From: Anaerolineales bacterium
GTDB lineage: Bacteria > Chloroflexota > Anaerolineae > 4572-78 > J111
Assembly (NCBI GenBank): GCA_020634855.1
Contig: JACKAU010000013.1
Coordinates: 141,224 to 205,223, forward strand
Reading direction: 5' to 3'
Length of the DNA stretch: 64,000 nt
A program made the translations under genes and the position numbers. The first letter of the stretch is position 1; each line of letters starts with the position of its first letter. This document shows, in pieces, positions 24,645 to 32,665 of the stretch. Below the pieces are notes generated by a model. It searched no databases. It saw nothing but the letters and a program-made list of their open reading frames with translations, and was not told the DNA's origin.

Positions 24645-26552
24645 ATGGATGAGGCCGTTGAGGGTATTTCGGTCGATTTGATCGATAAAATCCGCACGTT
24701 ACTTTCTCAAGGTAAGCGGGTTCGGTATACGTTGCCGCAAGACGGTCGCCTGCACATCGACCGCCCTTTGCCCTTTTTGTGCGTTTACCGCCGCCCGGCC
24801 GTGGGGCCTGATCCCGGAACCGACCAATTGGTCACCGGAGAAGCGGCTCATCTTATTGCCTGGGGTGATTTACAGTACAAGTCCATCCTGTCTACCTTGG
24901 TCAAAACAATTACCGCTACGCTGGCCGAGCAATTCAACGCTTTTCTCATTATTGAGGTGTGGACGGCCTCGGCCGAGCCGGCCTCCAATGCTAAACTGGT
25001 CGGGTTGAGGCCGGGCTTTAAGATCATCACCTCTCACGTGCGCCCTCCGACCTCGACGATTGAAGCCCTGGCCAAAGCCCTGCGCCGGGTCAAAATTCAA
25101 CGCGAGGTAGCCACGGTTGAAATCATTGATCGTAAGAAGCGATCCCCGACCGCGATGCCCATGCTGGTTTCATCGGTCGATGCCCGGAAATTGAACTGTT
25201 ATGTGTTGGGGCTGGAAATCGCGCCGATTTACCAAAATTCTAAATCCAACGATATTTATCCGATGGTGCTGCGAACCCTACATCGCGGTTTGGCGCGGGC
25301 TTTTCGCCGCGCTTTTTTTGATTTTTCGCAAACGCAAACCACCTATCGCCCGCCCAATTACCTGGCGTTAGGCCGCCGCGCTCTGGTTAAATCGGTTTGG
25401 AATGTCGATAAGCAGTTAGCCGAGATCAGCAATGCCTTCGAGTTTTTGCTGCAAGTCACGCCCGTCAATCCGGAGTTGGCCTGGCGTCAGTTCAAACGCC
25501 AACGTTTCGAGCAGCCGCCGATCTTTTATTATCGACCCTTGCCGGTGGACCCGGCCCTCTTGAAACGAAAACTGTTTCGAGTCTCGATTGAACGGGTCGA
25601 GGACCCGACCTTGGCTTATCTGTTCCGGGAAAAGCGCCATGAGCTTGACCGGCAGTTAACCATGCTGAGTGATCGCGGCTCGCGCCGGTTTTTGTACGGC
25701 AGCTTGCAGCTTTTTGGTGGCGTAAGCGATGAGTTGGAGCGGCTGGCCATTGACATTCTCAAGCACATCTCGCCGCGCAGTCATGAAAGCAGCGGGCGAC
25801 ATTATCTTAACGCGGCTGCCTTTGCCGAACGGGCCACACAGGAAATCGACTATTATCGCCAATTTTACCCGTACCTGTCGGCCAAGGTGCAGGTGCGGGA
25901 TGATATTGCCGGGTTGATGGTCTCGCGGGGCAATTTACTGATCAGCCAGCAGAGCCGCATTCCGGCCTCGCGGGTGGAGGCCTTGATTCAGCACGAAGTC
26001 GGCACCCACCTGCTGACCTATTTCAACGGCCGCGCCCAGCCGTTTCAACAGTTGTACACCGGCCTGGCCGGTTACGAAGAGTTGCAGGAAGGCATCGCCG
26101 TCCTGGCTGAATATCTGGTCGGTGGGTTGAGCCGGCCTCGCCTGCGCCTGCTGGCCGGCCGGGTGATCGCGGCCAAACGGTTAATTGAGGGGGCGACCTT
26201 TGTTGATACCTTTCGAGAGTTGTACCGGACTTATGGATTTGCCCAGCGCACGGCCTTTACGGTGACCATGCGTATTTATCGCGGGGGAGGGCTAACAAAA
26301 GACGCAATTTACTTGCGTGGCCTGGTTGAAGTATTACAATATATCAAGGGGGGTGGTCAGCTAGATCCCTTGTTTGTCGGTAAAATTGCCGCAGACCACA
26401 TCCCTATTATTAAGGAACTTCAATGGCGGCAAGTTCTTCGCCCCACGCCTCTTTATCCTCGCTATATGAATTCTGTAGAAGCCGCAGCTAGACTTGAAGA
26501 ACTGCGAAACGGTACATCTATTTTAGACTTGATCGAAAGGAAACAACAGTGA
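24645..26552 (+). CDS. DUF1704 / MATCAP-type metallopeptidase (QEGLA-motif protein)
   Basis: 635 aa from ATG 24645 (an in-frame TTG at 24624 is the other choice). The gluzincin site is clear: QHEVGTHLLTYFNG (HExGTH near residue 450) followed about 35 residues later by ELQEGIAVLAEYL, the QEGLA-type motif with the third metal ligand. Bacterial members were named flavohemoglobin expression-modulating proteins; the eukaryotic MATCAP enzymes of this family remove C-terminal tyrosine or related residues from tubulin. The stop overlaps the GTG start of the ATP-grasp gene by four bases, a sign of tight coupling. I infer that it removes a terminal amino acid from a conjugate that the ligase partner builds. 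Confidence 0.8.
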   Translation: MDEAVEGISVDLIDKIRTLLSQGKRVRYTLPQDGRLHIDRPLPFLCVYRRPAVGPDPGTDQLVTGEAAHLIAWGDLQYKSILSTLVKTITATLAEQFNAFLIIEVWTASAEPASNAKLVGLRPGFKIITSHVRPPTSTIEALAKALRRVKIQREVATVEIIDRKKRSPTAMPMLVSSVDARKLNCYVLGLEIAPIYQNSKSNDIYPMVLRTLHRGLARAFRRAFFDFSQTQTTYRPPNYLALGRRALVKSVWNVDKQLAEISNAFEFLLQVTPVNPELAWRQFKRQRFEQPPIFYYRPLPVDPALLKRKLFRVSIERVEDPTLAYLFREKRHELDRQLTMLSDRGSRRFLYGSLQLFGGVSDELERLAIDILKHISPRSHESSGRHYLNAAAFAERATQEIDYYRQFYPYLSAKVQVRDDIAGLMVSRGNLLISQQSRIPASRVEALIQHEVGTHLLTYFNGRAQPFQQLYTGLAGYEELQEGIAVLAEYLVGGLSRPRLRLLAGRVIAAKRLIEGATFVDTFRELYRTYGFAQRTAFTVTMRIYRGGGLTKDAIYLRGLVEVLQYIKGGGQLDPLFVGKIAADHIPIIKELQWRQVLRPTPLYPRYMNSVEAAARLEELRNGTSILDLIERKQQ

Positions 26553-27592
26553 GAATCGGCTTTGTCGTTAATGACATCAAGACAGAAACCAAGGGTTACA
26601 CCACCACCCGGTTAGGGATGGCGGCCATTAACATGGGTCACGAAGCGTGGGTGATGGGCGTGGCCGACTTTTTGTATGCGCCCGATGGCTCAATTCAAGC
26701 CCGAGCGCGTTGCGTCCCGACCAAAAAATATAGCACCAGTGACAGTTATTTACGCGAACTCCAAGGATCGAAAGCTAAACAGAGCCGGATCAAGGTCGAT
26801 GACCTGGACGTGCTTTTACTGCGCAATGATCCCGCCGAAGATGTGCGCCGGCCCTGGGCGCAGTCGGCGGGTATTATTTTTGGCCGGATGGCCATGCGCC
26901 ACGGCGTGATTGTTCTCAACGATCCGAACGGTCTGGCTAAAGCCCAAAATAAAATGTACTTTCAATCCTTCCCGGAGTCGGTTCGTCCCAAAACGTTGAT
27001 CACCCGGGATCGGAAGGAGATTAGAGACTTTGCCAAAGAGATGGGCGGAAAGATTGTCCTGAAACCCCTGCAAGGTTCGGGCGGGCAGAGTGTTTTCCTG
27101 GTCACCCCCACCGAGCTGGCCAACCTCAATCAGATGGTCGAGGCCGTGGCTCAGCATGGCTATGTCATTGCCCAGGAATATCTACCGGCCGCAGTGGAAG
27201 GGGATACGCGTCTTTTCCTAATGAACGGATCGCCCCTCCGCTACAAGGGCCGCTACGCCGCGTTTCGCCGGGTTAGAACCGGCGACGACATGCGCAGCAA
27301 CGTCCATGCCGGAGGAACCATTGCCCGGGCCAATATCGATGACACGGCGCTGCGAGTAGCGGAAATTGTGCGTCCCAAACTGGTACAAGACGGTATGTTT
27401 CTGGTTGGCCTGGACATTGTGGGCGATAAGCTGATGGAGATCAACGTGTTTAGTCCCGGGGGGCTAGGTAGCGCTCAGCGCTTTGAGAAAACAAATTTTA
27501 CTCACGCGGTCATTCACGCCCTGGAAAACAAAGTACAATACATGAGTTATTACGATCGCAACTTTGATAACGCTGAAATGGCAACTTTATAA
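26549..27592 (+). CDS. glutathione synthase-like ATP-grasp ligase
   Basis: 347 aa, GTG start overlapping the preceding stop (GTGA). The ATP-grasp fold is evident: N-terminal domain MRIGFVVNDIKTETKGYTTT, then VLLLRNDPAED, NDPNGLAKAQNKMYFQSFPE, the glycine loop IVLKPLQGSGGQSV, YLPAAVEGDTRLFL, RSNVHAGGT and the metal-binding LMEINVFSPGGLG. This matches GshB-type ligases, which join an amino acid to a carboxylate with ATP. No gamma-glutamylcysteine ligase gene is nearby, so plain glutathione synthesis is doubtful. With the N-formylglutamate amidohydrolase-like and DUF1704 proteins it probably modifies a specialised substrate. Confidence 0.82.
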   Translation: MRIGFVVNDIKTETKGYTTTRLGMAAINMGHEAWVMGVADFLYAPDGSIQARARCVPTKKYSTSDSYLRELQGSKAKQSRIKVDDLDVLLLRNDPAEDVRRPWAQSAGIIFGRMAMRHGVIVLNDPNGLAKAQNKMYFQSFPESVRPKTLITRDRKEIRDFAKEMGGKIVLKPLQGSGGQSVFLVTPTELANLNQMVEAVAQHGYVIAQEYLPAAVEGDTRLFLMNGSPLRYKGRYAAFRRVRTGDDMRSNVHAGGTIARANIDDTALRVAEIVRPKLVQDGMFLVGLDIVGDKLMEINVFSPGGLGSAQRFEKTNFTHAVIHALENKVQYMSYYDRNFDNAEMATL

Positions 27593-28005
27593 AAAATGTG
27601 GCTACTCAGCTCAATAAGACCTGACAGATTTTCAAGCGTTATCTTTGACCGAAATATTATTCTGACCGGAAAGGCTCATTGTCTCAAATGTCATTTGGAA
27701 ACCTGTCAGATCTTGAGTTGGGTGAAATATTTTGAATTTTTGAGAAGGGGGAGCGATTTATGACAGAATTTACACGTTTTTTCAACAAAAATTGTACAAG
27801 CCTTTGCTAAGATTAAAGGTTAAGAAAGGAAGATTTATGCTTTTCTAAGCGTAACTGCCGGTCATATTGTCTGTTGCAATATCAGTCGATCATAGGTTGC
27901 TCGGCTCGGATGGCCTAACTCGAGCTAAAACGGGGCTTTGACCATCCCCCTTTGAGTAAATTGTGATCGACTGATATATGCCGAATTCTAAGGAAAACTT
28001 TTGAA
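27593..28005. other. 413-bp intergenic region with two inverted-repeat structures
   Basis: No gene seen. (1) 27607-27726 holds an imperfect inverted repeat: CTCAATAAGACCTGACAG on the left and CTGTCAGATCTTGAGTTG on the right. (2) A perfect 14-bp inverted repeat ATATCAGTCGATCA (27879-27892) / TGATCGACTGATAT (27964-27977) encloses 71 bases and ends 28 bases before the next start codon. The second could be a structured leader of the MGS-like gene or the ends of a tiny mobile repeat. Confidence 0.6.
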
Positions 28006-28398
28006 ATGGAACCGAGGAAGAAGAGGATTGCCCTTGTTGCCGATGCCCATCGCATGCCCGAACTTCTTGATTGGGCCAAGTTTAACCGTGATCTCCTGGC
28101 CGAATATGATGTTTACACCACCGCCGCCGCGTTCAACTTGCTGGCTCAGGAACTTCAATTGACCATTAATACGATGTCGGATAACAATAAAGCCGAAAAC
28201 GGCCGTCTTACTGGGCTAATTCCATCGGAAAACGATGTGGATTTCCTGGTCGTTTTTGTTGACCCGACTGAAATGCCGGTTATCGATCCTGATATTAAAG
28301 CGTTGTTGGATAACGCCACGTGTAGAAACGTTCCGATTGCAGGCAATCGGCGCGCCGCCGATCACATGTTTCCATCCTGTCTGGCTCTAACTGAATAA
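28006..28398 (+). CDS. methylglyoxal-synthase-like (MGS fold) protein with altered active site
   Basis: 130 aa, the length of a lone MGS domain. It follows E. coli MgsA along its length: KRIALVADAHRMPELLDWAK for KHIALVAHDHCK, then YTTAAAFNLLAQELQLTINT, GRLTGLIPSENDVDFLVVFV, DPTEMPVIDPDIKALLDNAT and VPIAGNRRAADHM. But His19 of MgsA aligns with Asp, Lys23 with Met, Asp71 with Glu or Asn, and His98 (before DPD) with Ile, by my hand alignment. These residues serve phosphate binding and catalysis, so methylglyoxal formation from DHAP is doubtful. It may bind another phosphorylated ligand. A single gene with its own terminator (28448-28473). Confidence 0.72.
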   Translation: MEPRKKRIALVADAHRMPELLDWAKFNRDLLAEYDVYTTAAAFNLLAQELQLTINTMSDNNKAENGRLTGLIPSENDVDFLVVFVDPTEMPVIDPDIKALLDNATCRNVPIAGNRRAADHMFPSCLALTE

Positions 28399-28447
28399 TG
28401 ATGCGAATTTAATATTGTGATCCGAGTTCAACAGAACTTTTAAGCGT

Positions 28448-28473
28448 GCCGATCAACGATGATCGGCTTTTTT
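28448..28473 (+). terminator. rho-independent terminator after the MGS-like gene
   Basis: Perfect stem GCCGATCA / TGATCGGC with loop ACGA, followed by six T. It lies 50 bases after the stop codon at 28398. Confidence 0.9.
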
Positions 28474-28561
28474 ATATCTACCTCCGAACGACGCCGGTGG
28501 CTGTTACTCAGTCGGGACAAAAATACCAGTTGCTGAGTTTTCCCTCTGAAAATAACGATCT

Positions 28562-28619
28562 GGAGCGTCAAAGTTTACTTTGACCTGACCGTGAATGACA
28601 AAGCTTGCTTTGTCGCTCC
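28562..28619. repeat. 58-bp dispersed palindromic repeat, copy 1
   Basis: Starts GGAGCGTCAAAGTTTACTTT and ends GACAAAGCTTGCTTTGTCGCTCC-like bases. The reverse complement of 55419-55476 aligns with it base for base in length (58 bp), with about ten differences. A rearranged relative lies at 63837-63915. The rest of the 28399-28894 gap has the terminator above, a TATAAT at about 28696 that may be the -10 box of the next gene, and no further gene. Confidence 0.78.
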
Positions 28620-28894
28620 GGTAAACTTTTATCGTCATTGCTATGTTGCAAGCCCGCTCTCCTGAATAAATACAGGATCTCACCCTTTTGGCGTATAATA
28701 GCATGACCCTATCCGGAACTTTTACCCCTTCGTTGACGTTACATTATTTGTACGTAGCGTTGCCAATAGCTTCGTGATTTTTCTATTTAGCTGTCGAAGT
28801 CGCCACCAATGGCTGAATAGTTACATTTGCTCGTTGCAATGGGCAACGTTAATTTGAGGCAACGTCTGACCTTGAATTGTGAGGAGAAGTCTTT

Positions 28895-31800
28895 GTGAGT
28901 AATCGAAATAATCCATTTCAGTCTCTGTTGGAAAATTGGTCCAAATTTGAACTGACCCTATTGGGCGTTTTTGTGGCGCTGTTGTTGGGAGCTATTATCC
29001 TATTTGCTATTTTAGGTACTATTTTTTTGGGCGGCCGATCCTCGTCTGAAATTAGCGATCTACCAACGGATGAGGCCGGTCAGCCGGTGGTGACTCTATC
29101 GCCGAACGTTGGTTCAGCCGGCAGCACCGTCACCGTTCAGGGTGACGACTGGCCGGTGGGCAGCCGGATCGTGATCTATTTTGTGCCGCTGTCGCCGCCG
29201 CGCTATGCTGTCAACAGCACTATTGTCGATTCTGACGGCCGTTTTAGGGTAGACATCATCGTTCCCTCCGATCCTCGTTGGTTGAGTGAGAGTCCGGTGC
29301 CGGTTTTAGCCCAAACCGACGATGAACGAGTCTCAGCCCAGGCTCTGTTGACCATCAGCAGCCCGGCCGACATCCCCTCGCTGACGCCCGTCGCCCCGGA
29401 AGATATTGCACCCCCGGAACCCGAGCCAACCTCGACCCCCCCGCCGCCCGATATCGCCCGCTTAACCGTCAACACCGATCTGAATGTACGTGAAGGGCCG
29501 GGTGTTGAGTACGATATCCTGGGGGTGCTGTTGTACGGCCAAACCGCCGAAATCTCCGGTCGCAACGCCGACGGGACTTGGTGGCAAATTCGGTATGAAA
29601 GCGCCGCCAGCGATTTTGGCTGGGTGGCGGCCCAATTTTCTACAGCCGAGAATATCGAAAATGTGCCGATAGTGACCTCGCCGGCCCGGCCAACCGTTAC
29701 GCCGGCTCCGTCGCCGACGGCCACGCCCGTGCCGGGCATCGTCATTACCGATTGGCGCGGCGAATATTACAACAACCGTAACCTGAGCGGCAGTCCGGTT
29801 TTGGTCCGCAACGATGTCGCGGTCAGTTTCGATTGGGGCCAAGGCTCGCCCGCGCCTGAACTGCCGGCCGACAACTTTTCGGCCCGCTGGACGCGCACCC
29901 TCGATTTTTCCGCCGGGGCCTATCGCTTCTACACCCGAACCGATGACGGCGTTCGGCTGTGGGTGGATGGCAACCTGCTGATCGATCAGTGGCGCGAAAC
30001 CGCGCCCGCCACCCACAGCGCCGATATCTATCTGACCGGCGGCGCGCACAGCATCAAGATGGAATATTTCGATGCCACGGGTGGGGCGCTGGCCGTCCTG
30101 GGCTGGGAACGCATTGATACTTTCCCGGACTGGAAAGCTGAATATTTTGATAATGTCGATCTGGCCGGTTCGCCCGTATTGGTGCGCAATGAGTCGAGTA
30201 TCAACCACAATTGGGGGGATGGCTCGCCTGGGCCGGCCGTACCGGCCGACAATTTCTCGGCGCGTTGGACCCGCCGCCAAAGTTTTGAAGGCGGCAACTA
30301 CCTGTTCCGCCTGCGCTCTGATGATGGAGTTCGGGTTTGGGTTGATAATAGTCTGGTTTATGACCGCTGGCAGGATGGCGACTCCGGCAATCTGGAGTTC
30401 GAGACTAATATCTCCGGCGGCGTCCGCGATCTACGGGTTGAATATTACGAGCGCACCGGCCTGGCCCGTATCGAGCTGGGTTGGCAGCGCCAGGATGATG
30501 TGACGAACAATCCGCCCATCGCCGTCATCAGCAGCCCCTCCGAAGCGGTGGTCGGCCAGCCGGTTAAGTTTGACGGCAGCCGGTCGCGCCGGGGCGATTA
30601 CCCAATTGTCGATTACGAATGGGAGTTTGGCGACGGCAAAGAAGCGGAAGGCAAGCAGGTCAGCCATACCTATACTGAAGCCGGTACGTACCGGGTCCGG
30701 CTAGCCGTTCGCGATAGCGCGGGGCTGCGCGACCGGACGAGCGTTGAGATCGAAATTAACGAGGAACCGCAACCCGAAACACCGCCCATCGCTGTCATCG
30801 ATGCCCCGGCCGCGGCTCAGGTCGATCAAACCGTCACGTTTGATGCCAGTCGTTCCCAAGCCGCCAACCCGATTGTTAGCTACCTTTGGACCTTTGGTGA
30901 TGGCACCGGCTCAACCGGGGTCAATGTCCAGCACATCTACCGGGCGGCCGGACTCTATAATGTCAATTTGACCTTGGTCGATGATACAGGACTGCGGGGT
31001 AGCACCAACGTCACCATCCGCATCGACGAGCAGCCGGCTCCGGAAGCCGTCATCAATGCGCCGGATGCCGCCAAAGTGGGCCAGTCCGTCAATTTCGACG
31101 GCAGCGGCTCGACCGCCTCGGCCCAAATTGTCAGCTACGATTGGGAGTTTGGCGACGGCGGCGTGGCTAGCGGATCAGCCGTATCGCATACATTCGGCTC
31201 GCCGGCTGTTTACAACGTTCGGCTAACGGTCATCGACGCCAATGGGTTTAGTAACAGCACCAACCGCCTAATTAGCATCGAGGCCGATGGTGCAACGGCG
31301 ACAAGTGCGCCAACGGCCTCGGCTACGACCACGGTGGAACCGGCTCCCACGCTGACGCCGACTCTGACCACTGTGACCCCCACCGCTACCGGCACCGGTT
31401 CGCCGACCGTGACCATAACCCCGTCAGTTACGGTGACCGCTACCGGTACCGGGTCACCAACCGTGACCTTGACTCCGACCGCCACCGGAACGTTGACCCC
31501 GACGGCCACGGGTACACTAACTCCAACCGCCACCGCGACGTTAACGCCAACCGTCACTCAGACCCCAACCACCACCCCCACCGTGACCACCACGCCGACG
31601 TTGACGCCGACAGCGACGGCCACCCCCACCGATGTTCCGTCGGCGCCACTGGCGATTATCAGCGGGCCGTCCTCAGCTCAGGTGGGTCAGACGGTCAGTC
31701 TGTCGGCCGGGGCGTCGCAATCGACCAGCCCGATCACCCAATACGCCTGGCGACTGGGTGACGGTACGCAAGCCAATACGGTGAACGTGACCCACGTTTA

Positions 31801-32170
31801 CACCGCGCCCGGCGTCTTCCCAATTCACCTGACGATTACCAATCAGGATGCCCTGACTGATACCACGCAAACTTCAATTGAAATCGAGTCGCCCCCGGCC
31901 ACCCAAACGCCGGTCGCGCCGCCGCTGGCGGTGATCACGGGGCCGGACACCGTCAAAGCAGGCCAGGTGCTCACCCTTGATGCCAGCGCCTCGCAGTCGG
32001 CTAGTCCGATTGTCAGTTACAGTTGGAATTGGGGTAACGGTTTCCTGAGCAGCGGCGTTGTAGCCACCCATACCTACACCACTACCGGCGTGTATACCAC
32101 CACCCTAATGATTACCAACCAAGTCGCCCTGACCGATACGACGCAAAAGGTGATTCAGGTAGTACCGTGA
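28895..32170 (+). CDS. membrane-anchored surface protein: SH3, two PA14 and five PKD domains
   Basis: 1091 aa, GTG start with GAGGAGAAG before it. Residues 24-49 are one membrane helix (LGVFVALLLGAIILFAILG). Next come an Ig/TIG-like part (about 65-150), a bacterial SH3 domain (about 188-258, LNVREGPGVEYDILGVL), and two PA14 lectin-like domains (about 288-400 and 408-525, RTDDGVRLWVDGNLL and RSDDGVRVWVDNSLV). Three PKD domains (about 535-790, e.g. VDYEWEFGDGKEAEGKQVSH) precede a Thr/Pro repeat linker (about 800-905, TPTATGTLTPTATGTL) and two further PKD domains to the end. It probably projects from the cell surface and binds glycans or peptidoglycan. No catalytic domain is seen. Confidence 0.82.
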   Translation: MSNRNNPFQSLLENWSKFELTLLGVFVALLLGAIILFAILGTIFLGGRSSSEISDLPTDEAGQPVVTLSPNVGSAGSTVTVQGDDWPVGSRIVIYFVPLSPPRYAVNSTIVDSDGRFRVDIIVPSDPRWLSESPVPVLAQTDDERVSAQALLTISSPADIPSLTPVAPEDIAPPEPEPTSTPPPPDIARLTVNTDLNVREGPGVEYDILGVLLYGQTAEISGRNADGTWWQIRYESAASDFGWVAAQFSTAENIENVPIVTSPARPTVTPAPSPTATPVPGIVITDWRGEYYNNRNLSGSPVLVRNDVAVSFDWGQGSPAPELPADNFSARWTRTLDFSAGAYRFYTRTDDGVRLWVDGNLLIDQWRETAPATHSADIYLTGGAHSIKMEYFDATGGALAVLGWERIDTFPDWKAEYFDNVDLAGSPVLVRNESSINHNWGDGSPGPAVPADNFSARWTRRQSFEGGNYLFRLRSDDGVRVWVDNSLVYDRWQDGDSGNLEFETNISGGVRDLRVEYYERTGLARIELGWQRQDDVTNNPPIAVISSPSEAVVGQPVKFDGSRSRRGDYPIVDYEWEFGDGKEAEGKQVSHTYTEAGTYRVRLAVRDSAGLRDRTSVEIEINEEPQPETPPIAVIDAPAAAQVDQTVTFDASRSQAANPIVSYLWTFGDGTGSTGVNVQHIYRAAGLYNVNLTLVDDTGLRGSTNVTIRIDEQPAPEAVINAPDAAKVGQSVNFDGSGSTASAQIVSYDWEFGDGGVASGSAVSHTFGSPAVYNVRLTVIDANGFSNSTNRLISIEADGATATSAPTASATTTVEPAPTLTPTLTTVTPTATGTGSPTVTITPSVTVTATGTGSPTVTLTPTATGTLTPTATGTLTPTATATLTPTVTQTPTTTPTVTTTPTLTPTATATPTDVPSAPLAIISGPSSAQVGQTVSLSAGASQSTSPITQYAWRLGDGTQANTVNVTHVYTAPGVFPIHLTITNQDALTDTTQTSIEIESPPATQTPVAPPLAVITGPDTVKAGQVLTLDASASQSASPIVSYSWNWGNGFLSSGVVATHTYTTTGVYTTTLMITNQVALTDTTQKVIQVVP

Positions 32171-32283
32171 GAGTAATGAACAGTTTATGGAGTTTATGGA
32201 GTTTGTGGAGTTGGGTGAGTTTGAAGAGTGGATGGATTGAATCACGATGAATGGGATAATTTGAGAGGATAAGAACGAAGTAA

Positions 32284-32309
32284 AAAGCGACCAACCGGTC
32301 GCTTTTTTT
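32284..32309 (+). terminator. rho-independent terminator after the PA14-PKD gene
   Basis: Stem AAGCGACC / GGTCGCTT with a four-base AACC-type apex, followed by a run of T. It lies about 115 bases after the stop. The rest of the 32171-32573 gap has no gene that I can support. Confidence 0.85.
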
Positions 32310-32573
32310 GTTGATGATTATCCAACGGGTTACGTCCTTCGAGGCTTTCAATGAGGTACACCGATTTGCTTGCGATAAAAGAAAGCCGGTTAGGGTCGAA
32401 TGCTGACTTTTTGCCAAATTTTAAGGTTCTAATACGCACTCTTGCAACCAATGAAACAACTTCTTATGATGCTCTAACCATTCTTATATGAGGATCTCAT
32501 TTATTTGTTGTAATCTGTTGGGTAATAAGACTCTTAAGAATTTTATGACCGTTTTGATAAGGAGTCTGATACG

Positions 32574-32654
32574 ATGAGTATGCCTCAGCGTGTTGACCTT
32601 AAAAAAATTCGCCCCTTTCTGATTTGTGAAGTTACGGCCATATTCACAGATTAA
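32574..32654 (+). CDS. possible 26-codon leader ORF
   Basis: ATG at 32574 is preceded by AAGGAG with nine-base spacing, the best ribosome site of this region. The frame reads MSMPQRVDLKKIRPFLICEV and stops at 32654, only 11 bases before the ATG of the next large gene, whose own ribosome site is weak. Translation could therefore be coupled. The peptide itself has no recognisable domain; it may be only a leader. Confidence 0.4.
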   Translation: MSMPQRVDLKKIRPFLICEVTAIFTD

Positions 32655-32665
32655 GTGGTGTTCTT

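Noticed and set aside
26549..27592. Naming the gene gshB
   Set aside because: No gshA is near, and the coupling with DUF1704 points to another substrate.
28006..28398. Naming the gene mgsA
   Set aside because: The fold matches, but key active-site positions differ, so the enzyme name would mislead.
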